From: Pararobbsia silviterrae
GTDB lineage: Bacteria > Pseudomonadota > Gammaproteobacteria > Burkholderiales > Burkholderiaceae
Assembly: GCF_003628125.1 (NCBI RefSeq)
Contig: NZ_RBZU01000005.1
Location: 62,001-126,000 of the forward strand
Reading direction: 5' to 3'
DNA length: 64,000 nucleotides
Both the position numbers and the translations under genes were made by a program. Below, piece by piece: positions 45,476-55,206 of the stretch; position 1 is the stretch's first letter, and each line of letters opens with the position of its first letter. The notes beneath the pieces were generated by a model that saw only the letters and a program-made list of their open reading frames with translations, searched no databases and had not been told where the DNA came from.

Positions 45476-46668
45476 CGACAGCGCCGAAGCGTTTTCCGCT
45501 CGGCCTTGACGATCTCGTCCGCGCCCCGGCATCGAAGCATGGCAAACCGGCAGGCAAGACGAGCGCGCAGGGCGGCAATGAGAAGGCGAACATCGGCGTG
45601 AAGACGGCGACCAAGGCCACGGTCGCGCATGCCGGATTCGATTCGAAAAAGCGCGCAGCCGGACCCGCGCCGCGATCGTCGGCTCCGAGCGCGCCGCCGG
45701 CCGCGCCGCGCTCGGTAGCGGGGGCGGCGAGCGCGCGCGCGCCGATCGATTCGACGGTTCGGCCGCCGGTGCCCGCGCAAGCCCGTACGCCTTCCGATGC
45801 GCGTGCGTCCACGCCGCGTATCTCGACCGAACAGCGCACCCGCGCGGCCGTGCTCGCGACCGAACACGCGCGGCCCGCGGAACGCGCGCGCGCCCAGACC
45901 CCCGCGCGTGCTGCGCCGCCGACGCCGCCGCGCGCCGTCGCCACGGTCAACACCGTGACGGCGTCCGTCAAACCCGCCGCGGCGCCGAATCCACTGCGCG
46001 TATCGCCGTCGTCCGTCGCGCCCGCGCATTTTTCGTTGACGTCTGAACGCGTGCGCGAGCGCATGGTCGAACGCGTTCGCGCGAACGGCGTCAGCGACCC
46101 GCGCGTACTCGCGGCGATGGCGGCCGTGCCGCGCCATCTGTTCGTCGATCCGGGATTCGCGACGCAGGCCTATGAAGAAGCCGCGCTGCCGATCGGGCAT
46201 CACCAGACGATTTCGAAACCGTCGGTCGTCGCGCGGATGATCGAACTGGCCGCGAACGGCCGCGTGCTTGAGAACGTGCTCGAGATCGGCACGGGGTGCG
46301 GCTATCAGGCCGCCGTGCTGTCGGGCGTCGCGCGCGACGTGTATTCGATCGAGCGGATTCGTCCGTTATATGAGCGCGCGAAACACAATCTGCGGCCTTT
46401 GAGGATCCCGAACATTCGTTTGCATTACGGCGACGGTCGGCTTGGCATGCCAAACGTTGCACCGTTCGATGCGATCGTGATTGCGGCGGCGGGGCTCGAC
46501 GTGCCGCAAGCGTTGCTCGAACAGTTGCAGATTGGCGGCCGGCTCGTCGCGCCCGTGGGCGCCGAGTCTCAGGTGCTGACGCTTGTTGAGCGCGTCGCCG
46601 AGCATCAATGGCACGAATCGCAGCTTGATCGTGTTTTCTTTGTGCCCTTAAAATCTGGAGTGATTTAA
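45472..46668 (+). CDS. pcm: Protein-L-isoaspartate O-methyltransferase with long N-terminal extension
   Basis: A 398-residue protein. The C-terminal 215 residues are a complete PCMT that methylates L-isoaspartyl residues with S-adenosylmethionine to repair aged proteins: [28 protein letters not shown], the SAM motif [15 protein letters not shown] and VFFVPLKSG. The first about 180 residues are low complexity, rich in Ala, Pro, Arg, Ser and Thr, and have no counterpart in E. coli Pcm (208 residues). Translational coupling to surE through the ATGA overlap supports this start, so the extension is probably translated. Confidence 0.92.
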   Translation: MTTAPKRFPLGLDDLVRAPASKHGKPAGKTSAQGGNEKANIGVKTATKATVAHAGFDSKKRAAGPAPRSSAPSAPPAAPRSVAGAASARAPIDSTVRPPVPAQARTPSDARASTPRISTEQRTRAAVLATEHARPAERARAQTPARAAPPTPPRAVATVNTVTASVKPAAAPNPLRVSPSSVAPAHFSLTSERVRERMVERVRANGVSDPRVLAAMAAVPRHLFVDPGFATQAYEEAALPIGHHQTISKPSVVARMIELAANGRVLENVLEIGTGCGYQAAVLSGVARDVYSIERIRPLYERAKHNLRPLRIPNIRLHYGDGRLGMPNVAPFDAIVIAAAGLDVPQALLEQLQIGGRLVAPVGAESQVLTLVERVAEHQWHESQLDRVFFVPLKSGVI

Positions 46669-46673
46669 AAGCG

Positions 46674-47606
46674 ATGAGTAAGTTGCGGAGACAGAGCGTG
46701 AATTCCACGACGTCGATGGCTCAGCGGATCGCAATCGTCAGCGTGTTGTCGACGCTCGTCGCGTGTTCGACGCGACTCGACAATGCCCCGGTCATCGATC
46801 GATCACCGTCGGCCGGGATCGGCGCCCCGACGACGCAGATGCCGCCTCCAGGCACGTTGCAAACCGCGCCCGCGCCCGAAGTCGCCGCGCCTTTGCCACC
46901 TGCGCCGCCGGGCTACTATCGTGTGAAACCCGGTGACACGCTTTACCGGATTGCGCTCGTCAACGGACGCAACTATCGTGACGTCGCAGCGTGGAACAAC
47001 ATTACGAATCCGAATCAGATCGAGGTCGATCAACTCTTGCGTGTGGCGCCGCCGGGATCGAATCCGCCGATGATCGCGACCGCGCCGGGCGCGATTCCCG
47101 CGCCTCCTTCGCCGTACGGCCCCGCGAATAACGGCGTGACGCCGCCCGCACCGGTTGCGCAAAACGGCGCGCCGGCATCGAATGCGCCGCCGCCGGTCGT
47201 GGCCGCGCCGTCGACGAGCGCGAACACGCCGGTGTCGAATGGTGCCGTCTCGTTCGCGTGGCCGGCGAAGGGTCCGATCCTGCATAACTTCGATGCGCAG
47301 GATAAGGGGGTCGACATCGGCGGCGCGCCGGGCGACGCCGTGCGGGCCTCGTCGGAAGGACGTGTTGTTTATGCGGGGAACGGTCTCCGTGGCTACGGCA
47401 ACCTGATTATCATCAAGCACGACGCGACGTTTTTGACCGCGTATGCGCATAATCGCGCGTTGCTGGTCAAGGAAGGCGATGCCGTGACGAAGGGGCAAAA
47501 GATCGCCGAGATGGGCAACACCGACGCCGATACCGTGATGTTGCATTTCGAAGTTCGCAAGCAGGGCAAACCGGTCGATCCGCTACAGTACCTACCGCCT
47601 CAATAG
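46674..47606 (+). CDS. nlpD: NlpD-type lipoprotein, amidase activator
   Basis: A 310-residue outer-membrane lipoprotein (lipobox LVAC, Cys near residue 31) with a LysM peptidoglycan-binding domain (YRVKPGDTLYRIALVNG ... PNQIEVDQLL, about 82-125), a Pro/Ala linker and a C-terminal M23/LytM domain (about 195-305). The LytM site is degenerate (NFDAQDKGVDIGG lacks the first His), as in E. coli NlpD, which does not cut peptidoglycan but activates amidase AmiC at septation. It starts 5 nt after pcm. In E. coli the main rpoS promoter lies inside nlpD; I could not locate it here. Confidence 0.95.
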   Translation: MSKLRRQSVNSTTSMAQRIAIVSVLSTLVACSTRLDNAPVIDRSPSAGIGAPTTQMPPPGTLQTAPAPEVAAPLPPAPPGYYRVKPGDTLYRIALVNGRNYRDVAAWNNITNPNQIEVDQLLRVAPPGSNPPMIATAPGAIPAPPSPYGPANNGVTPPAPVAQNGAPASNAPPPVVAAPSTSANTPVSNGAVSFAWPAKGPILHNFDAQDKGVDIGGAPGDAVRASSEGRVVYAGNGLRGYGNLIIIKHDATFLTAYAHNRALLVKEGDAVTKGQKIAEMGNTDADTVMLHFEVRKQGKPVDPLQYLPPQ

Positions 47607-47619
47607 GCTAGGGAGCACC

Positions 47620-48696
47620 ATGCCGAAAGTGAAGCGACGCCAACACGCAGGTATGTCCGATGACACCCGCGAGCAAGACGCCGCAGATTCGGATGAGGAG
47701 CGCGGCGCGCGCGCCGAATCGGAAGACGACGAGGCCGACGGCGCCGAGCAGGAGTTCGGTGACAGCGGCGAGCGTCTCTCGGGCACGGCGAGCACGCCGG
47801 AGCCCGATCCCGACGACTTTAAGGCAGTGCTCAAGGCGGAACTGACCGCCGATACGATCCAGCATTATCTGAACCGGATCAGCGTCAAACCCTTGCTGAC
47901 CGTCAGTGAAGAGCAGCATTACTCGACGCTTGCGAAGAACGGCGAATTCCCGGCGCGCCAGGTCATGATCGAGCGCAACTTGCGCCTGGTCGTCAGTATT
48001 GCCAAGGGTTATCTGAACCGCGGGGTGCCGTTGCTCGATCTGATCGAGGAAGGCAATCTCGGTCTCATGCATGCGATTGAGAAATTCGACCCGCAACGCG
48101 GTTTTCGATTCTCGACCTATGCGACATGGTGGATCCGTCAGAGCATCGAGCGCGCCATCATGAATCAGGCGCGCACGGTGCGCCTGCCGGTCCACGTGAT
48201 CCGCGAACTCAATCAGGTCCTCCGCGCGAAGCGTCACCTCGAGAAGAGCTCCGCGAATTCGGAGCATGCGGGCGAGCGCCGCGACGCGAGCGTCGAGGAT
48301 ATCGCGCACCTGACCGGCAAGACGCCCGAGGAAGTGACCGATATCCTCGCGCTCAACGAACATACGGCGTCGCTCGACGCGCCGCTTGAACTCGATCCGA
48401 CGAGCAGCCTGCTCGACTTGCTGTCGGACGAGCAGAGCGAGTCGCCGGACTCGGAAGTCCAGCATCGCGAACTCGAACAATTGACGCGGGCCTGGCTTTC
48501 CCGGCTGTCGGACAAACATCGCCACGTGATCGAACGCCGCTTCGGCCTGAACAATGTCGAGCCGGCGACCCTCGAGGAACTGGCCGACGAAATGGGGCTG
48601 ACGCGCGAGCGCGTCAGGCAGATACAACAAGAAGCGCTCGTGCGCCTCAAACGATACTTCGCATCGAACGGTGTGAGAAAGGACGCGGTGTTGTGA
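47620..48696 (+). CDS. rpoS: RNA polymerase sigma factor RpoS
   Basis: A 358-residue sigma-38, the master regulator of stationary phase and general stress. An acidic, unconserved N-terminal region of about 65 residues precedes regions 1.2-4.2. Region 2 has NLRLVVSIAKGYLNRGVPLLDLIEEGNLGLMHAIEKFDP and RFSTYATWWIRQSIERAI; region 3 has VRLPVHVIREL; region 4 has ERRFGLNN and the helix-turn-helix LTRERVRQIQQEAL. The stop overlaps the GTG start of the next gene by 3 nt. It follows nlpD by 13 nt. Confidence 0.97.
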   Translation: MPKVKRRQHAGMSDDTREQDAADSDEERGARAESEDDEADGAEQEFGDSGERLSGTASTPEPDPDDFKAVLKAELTADTIQHYLNRISVKPLLTVSEEQHYSTLAKNGEFPARQVMIERNLRLVVSIAKGYLNRGVPLLDLIEEGNLGLMHAIEKFDPQRGFRFSTYATWWIRQSIERAIMNQARTVRLPVHVIRELNQVLRAKRHLEKSSANSEHAGERRDASVEDIAHLTGKTPEEVTDILALNEHTASLDAPLELDPTSSLLDLLSDEQSESPDSEVQHRELEQLTRAWLSRLSDKHRHVIERRFGLNNVEPATLEELADEMGLTRERVRQIQQEALVRLKRYFASNGVRKDAVL

Positions 48697-49469
48697 CGCC
48701 GGTGCTGGTTTTTGATATTGAAACGGTTCCAGATGTGGCGGGGCTGCGCCGGCTCGACGACGAGACGGCGGCGCTGACCGATGCGGAGGTCGCCGAGCGG
48801 GCTTTCGCGGCGCGTCGCGAGAAAACGGGCTCCGATTTTCTGCCCCATCATGTGCATCGCATTGTGGCGATTTCATGCGCGTTTCGCGACCGGGAAGGGT
48901 TTCGCGTGCGCTCGCTCGGTGCGCCCGACGATCCCGAGACGACGCTGATCCAGTCGTTCTTCAAGGTCATCGAACGGTATACCCCGACGCTCGTGTCGTG
49001 GAACGGCGGGGCCTTCGATCTGCCGGTGCTCAACTATCGCGCGCTCGTGCACGGCATCGCCGCGGCGAAGTACTGGGACATGGGCGAGGACGATCGCGAT
49101 TTCAAATGGAATAACTACATCGCGCGGTATCACATGCGGCATACCGATCTGATGGACGTGCTCGCGATGTACCAGCCGCGCGCGAACGCGCCGCTCGACG
49201 CGCTCGCGAAGATGTGCGGTTTTCCGGGCAAGATGGGCATGGACGGCTCGCAGGTCTGGCAAGCGTTTCAGGAAGGACGCATCGAAGAGATCCGGAACTA
49301 CTGCGAAACGGATGTCGTGAACACGTATCTGCTCTATGCGCGTTTTCAGCTCATGCGGGGCGCCTTGACGCAGGACGACTACGAGACGGAAATCGACGTC
49401 GTCAAACGCGCGCTCGCGAGCGAGCGCGGACCGCAGTGGCAGGAATATCTCGCCGCGTTTGCGGCGTAG
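48693..49469 (+). CDS. PolB-like 3'-5' exonuclease (DNA_pol_B_exo2 family)
   Basis: A 258-residue DEDDy exonuclease. Exo I is VFDIETVPD (residues about 6-14), Exo II is WNGGAFDLPVLN (near 103) and Exo III is YCETDVVNTYLLY (near 207), so all four acidic residues and the Tyr are present. The family is predicted to trim 3' ends of nucleic acids; its in vivo substrate is not known. The start is GTG overlapping the rpoS stop (GTGA), so it is probably co-translated with rpoS. Confidence 0.9.
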   Translation: MTPVLVFDIETVPDVAGLRRLDDETAALTDAEVAERAFAARREKTGSDFLPHHVHRIVAISCAFRDREGFRVRSLGAPDDPETTLIQSFFKVIERYTPTLVSWNGGAFDLPVLNYRALVHGIAAAKYWDMGEDDRDFKWNNYIARYHMRHTDLMDVLAMYQPRANAPLDALAKMCGFPGKMGMDGSQVWQAFQEGRIEEIRNYCETDVVNTYLLYARFQLMRGALTQDDYETEIDVVKRALASERGPQWQEYLAAFAA

Positions 49470-49685
49470 CGTGCGATCGATCGCGTTTTGCATGAAGCGT
49501 GTGCATCGGACGACCGGTCTCCGCAGCCGGTGTAGCGGGATCTGCCGGGTCGGATAGGCCGGCCCGTGTGCGGCCGTGTACGGGCGTGCGCGCGTCGCGA
49601 CACCGGATATTCGAAGCGTGCGGAGCGGCACGGCGTGGTTGGTCTACAATGCGGCCTTCCCGCCGTCTGACACAGAACGTTCATC

Positions 49686-51080
49686 GTGCCGCACAAGTCT
49701 CAAAGGCCTCAGAAGCCGCAGCCCATTTCGAGTTACCCCATCATCGACATCGTCTCGCTGGATATGGAGGCGCGCGGCGTCGGTCGCCAACCGACGAACG
49801 AGGACGGTACGCCGGGCAAGGTCGTCTTCGTCGAGGGGGCGCTGCCGGGTGAGCGGGTGCGGTATGCGACGTATCGGCGCAAGCCGAAATTCGAGCAGGC
49901 GACGATGGTCGAGTTGCTGCGCGGCAGCGCGCTGCGGGCCAAACCCGCGTGCCCGGTCTACGATCGGTGCGGCGGATGCTCGATGCAGCATCTCGAGATG
50001 CGCGCCCAGATCGCGGTCAAACAGCGCGTGCTTGAGGACAATCTCCTGCATCTCGCGAAGTTGCGTCCGGACATGATGTTCCGGCCGATTCACGGGCCGT
50101 CGAGCGGATATCGATTCCGTGCGCGTTTGACCGTGCGCCACGTCGCGGCGAAGGGCGGGGTGCTCGTCGGGTTTCACGAGCGCAAGAGCAGCTACGTCGT
50201 CGATATGACCTCGTGCGAAGTGCTGCCGCCGCATGTGTCGGCCCTGTTGCGTCCGTTGCGCGATCTCGTCGGCGCGTTGTCGATTTTCGATCGCTTGCCG
50301 CAGATCGAACTCGCGATCGGCGAAGGCGTGACCGCGCTCGTGCTGCGGGTGCTCGAACCGTTGAATGCCGATGACGAAGCGTTGCTGCGCGCGTTCGCCG
50401 ATCGACATGGCGTCCAGTTCTGGCTCCAGCCGAAAGGCCCCGATACGGTTCATCCGTTTTATCCCGTCGATCTCGAACTCGCGTACCGGCTGCCTGAATA
50501 CGACATTCGGATGCCGTTCCGGCCGACCGATTTCACGCAGGTCAATCACAAGATCAATCGTGTGCTGGTCCACCGCGCATTGCGCTTGCTCGCGCCCGAG
50601 CGGACAGACCGCGTGCTCGATTTGTTCTGCGGAATCGGTAACTTTACGCTGCCGCTTGCCAGAATCTCGGGCACCGTCATGGGCATCGAGGGAAGCGAGA
50701 CGCTCACGCAGCGCGCGATGGACAACGCCGTCGCAAATGGCGTGGGCGAACGGACGTCGTTCGCGTCGCGCAATCTGTTCGAGGTCACGGCGGACGACCT
50801 CGCCGCACTCGGACCGTTCGACAAGTACCTCGTCGATCCGCCGCGCGAAGGCGCGCTCGCGGTCGCCAAGGCGCTGGCGGAGCTTCACCAGCAAGGCCGC
50901 GAGGCTTTGCTACCCAAGCGGATCGTCTACGTGTCGTGCAATCCGTCGACACTCGCGCGCGACGCGGGCTTGCTCGTGCATGAGGCGGGGTATCGTTTGC
51001 GCGGCGCCGGCGTGGTCAATATGTTCCCGCATACGTCGCACGTCGAATCGATTGCGCTGTTCGAGCGCGAATCGATTTGA
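49686..51080 (+). CDS. rlmD: 23S rRNA (uracil-1939-C5)-methyltransferase
   Basis: A 464-residue SAM-dependent RNA methyltransferase. The N-terminal TRAM domain ([25 protein letters not shown]) is followed by a four-cysteine Fe-S site ([10 protein letters not shown] plus the Cys in MTSCEVLP). The Rossmann domain has [15 protein letters not shown], and the catalytic Cys is in [12 protein letters not shown]. These fit RlmD (RumA). The start is GTG at 49686, as no ATG in frame gives the full TRAM domain. An 8-nt repeat array begins 45 nt after the stop. Confidence 0.94.
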   Translation: MPHKSQRPQKPQPISSYPIIDIVSLDMEARGVGRQPTNEDGTPGKVVFVEGALPGERVRYATYRRKPKFEQATMVELLRGSALRAKPACPVYDRCGGCSMQHLEMRAQIAVKQRVLEDNLLHLAKLRPDMMFRPIHGPSSGYRFRARLTVRHVAAKGGVLVGFHERKSSYVVDMTSCEVLPPHVSALLRPLRDLVGALSIFDRLPQIELAIGEGVTALVLRVLEPLNADDEALLRAFADRHGVQFWLQPKGPDTVHPFYPVDLELAYRLPEYDIRMPFRPTDFTQVNHKINRVLVHRALRLLAPERTDRVLDLFCGIGNFTLPLARISGTVMGIEGSETLTQRAMDNAVANGVGERTSFASRNLFEVTADDLAALGPFDKYLVDPPREGALAVAKALAELHQQGREALLPKRIVYVSCNPSTLARDAGLLVHEAGYRLRGAGVVNMFPHTSHVESIALFERESI

Positions 51081-51125
51081 CCGAACGCGGCAGTGCGGTT
51101 GGCCGATGCTGCGTTCCGCTGATCT

Positions 51126-51277
51126 AGTGACCCGCTGACCCGTTGACCCGTTGACCCGTTGACCCGTTGACCCGTTGACCCGTTGACCCAACGACCCAAC
51201 GACCCAACGACCCAACGACCCAACGACCCAACGACCCAACGACCCAACGACCCAGCGCCCCAGCGCCCCAGCGCCCC
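51126..51277. repeat. Array C: 19 eight-base tandem repeats in three blocks, C-rich
   Basis: AGTGACCC and GCTGACCC are followed by six GTTGACCC (51142-51189), eight AACGACCC (51190-51253) and three AGCGCCCC (51254-51277). The boundaries between blocks are sharp. The minus strand has regularly spaced GGG or GGGG tracts. The array lies between the rlmD stop and a bidirectional terminator; the rest of 51081-51492 holds nothing else recognised. Confidence 0.95.
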
Positions 51278-51410
51278 AGCGTTCGGCGTCAGGGATCCAG
51301 CGATCCGGGTGATCCGGGCCATCCGGCTGCGCCTCTCGGAATGGCGGCCCTTTGCGGCGCTGCGGAGCGGCTGATCGAACGGAGTGGGTGCTGCGGGTGC
51401 GGCAGGCAAT

Positions 51411-51449
51411 AAAAAACGGCCACAGGTTCAAACCTGTGGCCGTTTTTGT
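51411..51449. terminator. Bidirectional terminator between rlmD and yccA
   Basis: CGGCCACAGG (51417-51426) pairs with CCTGTGGCCG (51433-51442) around TTCAAA. A-run and T-run flank the stem, so it serves both convergent genes. Confidence 0.92.
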
Positions 51450-51492
51450 TTGTGACGCGCGCCGCGACGTGCGGCACGGCCATGTCGATCGA

Positions 51493-52197
51493 TCAGTTGC
51501 GATTTCCGCCGCCGCCAAAGATCGAAAGGATCGCAAGCAGGTTCGTGAACACGTTGTAGAGATCGAGATAGATCCGCAACGTCGCGCTCACATAGCTCGT
51601 TTCACCGCCGTTCACGACGCTCTGCACATCGAACAGGATGTAGGCCGAGAAGATCACGATGGCGAGGACCGATACCGTGAGCATCAGCGCCGGCAGGTGC
51701 AGGAAGATGTTCGCGAAGCTCGCGAGCAGCAGCACGATGACGCCCATGAAAAGCCACTGGCCGAGGCCCGCGAAGTTGCGCTTGCTGACCGTCGCGACGG
51801 TGGCCATCGCCGCGAAGATCACGGCCGTGCCGCCGAACGCCATCATGATCAGCGCCGGACCGTTCACGAGGCCGAGCACGAAGCTCAGCAGACGCGACAG
51901 CATCAGGCCCATGAAGAACGTGAACGCCAGCAGTAGCACGACGCCGACCCCGCTGTTGCGGAAGCGTTCGATCGCGAAGATCAGGCCCATCGCGACGGCG
52001 AAGAACAGGATGAAGGTCATCGCGGGCGACGCGCCGGCAAACATGCCGAAGCCCGTCACGATGCCAATCCACGCGCCCAGCACGGTCGGGATCATCGACA
52101 GCGCGAGCAGCCAGTACGTGTTGCGCAGCACGCGGTTGCGCAGCGCAACCGAGCTCGCGCCCGTACGGCTCAGATCGTAGGTTCGAAAGTCGCTCAT
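51493..52197 (-). CDS. yccA: Bax inhibitor-1/YccA family membrane protein
   Basis: A 234-residue integral membrane protein with seven hydrophobic helices after a short polar N-terminus (MSDFRTYDLSRTGASSVALRNRVLRNTYWLLALS). The late segment IVIFSAYILFDVQSVVNGG with its conserved Asp and the C-terminal DLYNVFTNLLAIL are family marks. YccA in E. coli modulates the FtsH protease, and relatives are pH-dependent calcium leak channels. The start at 52197 has a GGAG 8 nt upstream. It is convergent with rlmD and divergent from ndk. Confidence 0.93.
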   Translation of the reverse strand: MSDFRTYDLSRTGASSVALRNRVLRNTYWLLALSMIPTVLGAWIGIVTGFGMFAGASPAMTFILFFAVAMGLIFAIERFRNSGVGVVLLLAFTFFMGLMLSRLLSFVLGLVNGPALIMMAFGGTAVIFAAMATVATVSKRNFAGLGQWLFMGVIVLLLASFANIFLHLPALMLTVSVLAIVIFSAYILFDVQSVVNGGETSYVSATLRIYLDLYNVFTNLLAILSIFGGGGNRN

Positions 52198-52740
52198 GAG
52201 GTGTACTCCAGGTTGTACCACCAATGTTGTCTGTTTTCTGCGCGTTGGACCCGTGCCCGCCGGCCGCGTTCCGCGCCTGCAGGACGCGGAACCCGCCGCG
52301 GCGCATGCATTCGGCGAACTGCGGAAGCGGGCATGCCGTGCGCGTTGTGAGCAGTGTAACTCGCCCGGCGCCGCTTGTTGCGCCGCAGCCCCGTCGATCG
52401 ACATCCCGGTCGCCGTGCGTATCGTGCCGCACCGCTGAGCGCAGCATGCACATGCGTTCAGCGTGAACGCATCATGCGCAGATCTTACTTAAATCGGACT
52501 TAAAGGCGCGTAAAGAAACCGTAAGCATGGGTGCGCCGATTGCCGAGCTGGCAATAGGGTCAAAGCAAGGCTCGAGGACAGGCCCGCGGGCAGGGCTCAA
52601 CGTTGGCCATTCGGCCGACTGCGCACGCGCGGGCGTCTTCGCCAAAATGACTGCAGCGATCCTTCACGGTGCAACCGGCCTTAGTGTTAGAATACCGGGT
52701 TCGTTTAGGAACGTAACTTCTTATTTATTTGGAGCTTTTA
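52198..52740. other. 543-nt divergent region between yccA and ndk
   Basis: No gene is supported. It holds a perfect 9-bp inverted repeat (52452-52472), a direct repeat ACTTAAA near 52487-52505, and TAGAAT at 52688-52693 (about 48 nt before ndk), a probable -10 box with a weak TTCACG 19 nt upstream. Confidence 0.5.
52452..52472. promoter_or_regulatory. Inverted repeat ATGCGTTCA-N3-TGAACGCAT
   Basis: Two perfect 9-bp arms separated by GCG, about 255 nt upstream of yccA and 270 nt upstream of ndk. Size and symmetry suit a dimeric repressor site; the regulator is unknown. Confidence 0.4.
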
Positions 52741-53166
52741 ATGGCGCTCGAACGCACCCTGTCGATCATCAAGCCTGACGCTGTCGCGAAGAACGTGGTT
52801 GGCCAGATTCTGAGCCGCTTCGAAGGCGCGGGCCTGAAGGTCGTCGCGACCAAGATGGCTCAACTGTCGCGTGCGGAAGCCGAGAAGTTCTACGGCGTGC
52901 ACGCACAGCGCCCGTTCTTCAAGGACCTCGTCGATTTCATGGTTTCCGGCCCGGTCGTCGTGTCGGTGCTCGAAGGCGAAGGCGCAATCGCCAAGAACCG
53001 CGACCTGATGGGCGCGACCGATCCGAAGAAGGCTGAAAAGGGTACGATCCGCGCCGATTTCGCGGACAGCATCGACGCCAATGCGGTGCACGGCTCGGAT
53101 GCGGTGGAAACGGCGAAGGTCGAAATCGCTTTCTTCTTCCCGGAAGCGAATATCTACTCGCGTTAA
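52741..53166 (+). CDS. ndk: Nucleoside-diphosphate kinase
   Basis: A 141-residue enzyme that transfers phosphate from ATP to other nucleoside diphosphates. [52 protein letters not shown] and the active-site His in NAVHGSDA are all present. A GGAG lies 7 nt before the ATG. The order ndk-rlmN is conserved in Burkholderiales. Confidence 0.98.
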   Translation: MALERTLSIIKPDAVAKNVVGQILSRFEGAGLKVVATKMAQLSRAEAEKFYGVHAQRPFFKDLVDFMVSGPVVVSVLEGEGAIAKNRDLMGATDPKKAEKGTIRADFADSIDANAVHGSDAVETAKVEIAFFFPEANIYSR

Positions 53167-53293
53167 TCCGCGAGATGTCGGCAGGCCTGCCGGGCGGTGC
53201 GATCGCCGGGCAAGCCGGCCTGTCATGACGGAAATGGAATCGGTCGCGCGCGAAGTGCGCGCGGCGGATTCGCGAAACACGCAGGTGATCGAT

Positions 53294-54445
53294 ATGGCGA
53301 ACGCTGAAACCGTGAATTTGCTGGATTTCGATGCGGCCGGGCTGGTCGCATACTGCGCGAGCCTGAACGAGAAGCCGTTTCGCGCGAAGCAGTTGCAACG
53401 CTGGATCCACCAGTTCGGCGCGACGGGCTTCGATGGCATGACCGATCTCGCGAAGTCCTTGCGAGAGAAACTCCAGACCCGCGCGCACATTGTCGCGCCG
53501 GCTATCGTCAGCGACCACGTGTCGGCCGATGGGACGCGCAAATGGCTCGTCGACGTCGGCAACGGCAACGCGGTCGAGACTGTTTTCATTCCCGAAGAAA
53601 CGCGCGGGACGCTCTGTGTGTCGTCCCAGGCGGGCTGCGCGGTCAATTGCCGCTTTTGCTCGACGGGCAAGCAGGGCTTCAACCGCAATCTGACGACGGG
53701 CGAGATCATCGGCCAGCTTTGGATGGCCGAACATATGCTCCGGCGCTCGCTCGGCGCGGGAGGCGGGCGCGGCGACGCGGATCAGCGCGTGATCACGAAT
53801 GTCGTGATGATGGGCATGGGCGAGCCGTTGCTCAACTTCGATGCGCTGGTGCCCGCCTTGCGCCTCATGCTCGACGACAACGCCTACGGACTGTCGCGCC
53901 GGCGCGTGACCGTGTCGACCTCGGGCGTCGTGCCGATGATGGATCGCCTCGGCGCCGAAGTCCCCGTCGCGCTGGCCGTGTCGCTGCACGCACCCAACGA
54001 TGCGTTGCGCGACGACCTCGTGCCGCTCAATCGAAAGTACCCGCTGCGCGAGCTGATGGCCGCGTGTCAGCGCTATCTGAAGGTCGCGCCGCGCGACTTC
54101 ATTACGTTCGAATACTGCATGCTCGACGGCGTCAACGACACCGATGCGCATGCGCGCGAACTCATCGCGTTGACGCGCGATGTGCCGTGCAAACTCAACC
54201 TGATTCCGTTCAATCCGTTCCCCGAGTCGGGTCTGTTGCGCTCGAAGAACGATCGGATCAAGGCTTTTGCGCAGATTTTGATGGATGCCGGGCTTGTGAC
54301 GACGATCCGCAAGACACGCGGCGACGATATCGACGCCGCGTGCGGTCAGCTTGCGGGCGAGGTCAAGGATCGCACGCGCCTGGCGCAGCGTACGCATCGC
54401 CAAGCCAAGGATGGCGCAAAGGTCATCGAGGTGCGTGCGGTATGA
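53294..54445 (+). CDS. rlmN: Dual-specificity 23S rRNA A2503/tRNA A37 methyltransferase RlmN
   Basis: A 383-residue radical-SAM enzyme making 2-methyladenosine in 23S rRNA and some tRNAs. The CxxxCxxC cluster (CAVNCRFC, cysteines 115, 119 and 122 from this start), the GMGEPLLN motif and the methyl-carrying Cys near the C-terminus ([12 protein letters not shown]) are intact. The ATG at 53294 ([11 protein letters not shown]) has AGGTGA upstream and matches the family start; an in-frame ATG at 53225 would add 23 residues. The stop overlaps the next start by 4 nt. Confidence 0.95.
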   Translation: MANAETVNLLDFDAAGLVAYCASLNEKPFRAKQLQRWIHQFGATGFDGMTDLAKSLREKLQTRAHIVAPAIVSDHVSADGTRKWLVDVGNGNAVETVFIPEETRGTLCVSSQAGCAVNCRFCSTGKQGFNRNLTTGEIIGQLWMAEHMLRRSLGAGGGRGDADQRVITNVVMMGMGEPLLNFDALVPALRLMLDDNAYGLSRRRVTVSTSGVVPMMDRLGAEVPVALAVSLHAPNDALRDDLVPLNRKYPLRELMAACQRYLKVAPRDFITFEYCMLDGVNDTDAHARELIALTRDVPCKLNLIPFNPFPESGLLRSKNDRIKAFAQILMDAGLVTTIRKTRGDDIDAACGQLAGEVKDRTRLAQRTHRQAKDGAKVIEVRAV

Positions 54446-55206
54446 CGTTTGCGCGCTGCCCGGCGGAACGGCCAACCGGCGCGACGGGCGCGCGCACGCG
54501 GTGCGCGGCGGCGATCGCGCTGCTGGTGACGGGCGGTTGTGCATACGACTCGTGGACGCCAGCGCTGAGCGAATCGCGGCAGCCCTGGCGCGCCTCGGTG
54601 CACGCGGAACTCGGACGAATCTACCTGCAGGGCGCGGCGTTGGAGATTGCGGAGGACGAGGCGCGGCGGACGCTCGATATCGATCCAGCCCATCGCGATG
54701 CCTTGCATATGGTTGCGCTGATTGCGCTGGAGCGAGGCGATTGCGCGCGCGCCGCTGATTATTTTGCTCGCGCGCTCGCGACGCCGGGGGCCCGGGCCGA
54801 TCGCGCGTTGTCGGCGAATGCCGCGCGATTCCAATACGTGCGCGCCGCGAACTGCGGTTCGGCCGCGTCGCGCGCGCCGGTTGCCAGCCGGCCGTCGGCG
54901 GGCGCCGCGCCGGCCCGAGACGCCCGTGCCACGGGGGGCGCACACGAGCTGAACGCCGCTCGTAGCGCTGAGCCGGACGGGAGCGCGGATGACCTCCGAC
55001 GGGCGCCGGGAGAGACAGGGTCCGCGCGCCCCGAAATCGGGCAGTTGCACGCGCAAAGCATTGCGATAGACAATTCGGCTGCTTCCGACCGGAATCGGAA
55101 GCAATTGAACGACGGCCGCACGGGGCAGTCGCAACAAGCGACTGGCGGCACGATGGATCGTCGGACCAGACAAGAATATTCGAGCGAGGAAAATCGGGAT
55201 GAGTAA
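54442..55206 (+). CDS. TPR lipoprotein in the PilW/PilF position, low-complexity C-terminus
   Basis: A 254-residue protein with a lipoprotein signal (lipobox TGGC, Cys near residue 33). One clear tetratricopeptide region follows (about 51-115: [32 protein letters not shown], then [21 protein letters not shown]). Its location between rlmN and the rodZ-like gene is that of the type IV pilus stability lipoprotein PilW/PilF in Burkholderiales. PilF normally has TPRs along its length; here the last 110-120 residues are Ala/Arg/Ser-rich and look unlike TPR. It may be a shortened or eroded PilW. It overlaps rlmN by 4 nt and the next gene by 8 nt. Confidence 0.6.
   Translation: MTFARCPAERPTGATGARTRCAAAIALLVTGGCAYDSWTPALSESRQPWRASVHAELGRIYLQGAALEIAEDEARRTLDIDPAHRDALHMVALIALERGDCARAADYFARALATPGARADRALSANAARFQYVRAANCGSAASRAPVASRPSAGAAPARDARATGGAHELNAARSAEPDGSADDLRRAPGETGSARPEIGQLHAQSIAIDNSAASDRNRKQLNDGRTGQSQQATGGTMDRRTRQEYSSEENRDE

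Noticed and set aside
47270-47606. Inactivating loss of the M23 active site in NlpD
   Set aside because: Degenerate LytM sites are normal for NlpD-type amidase activators.
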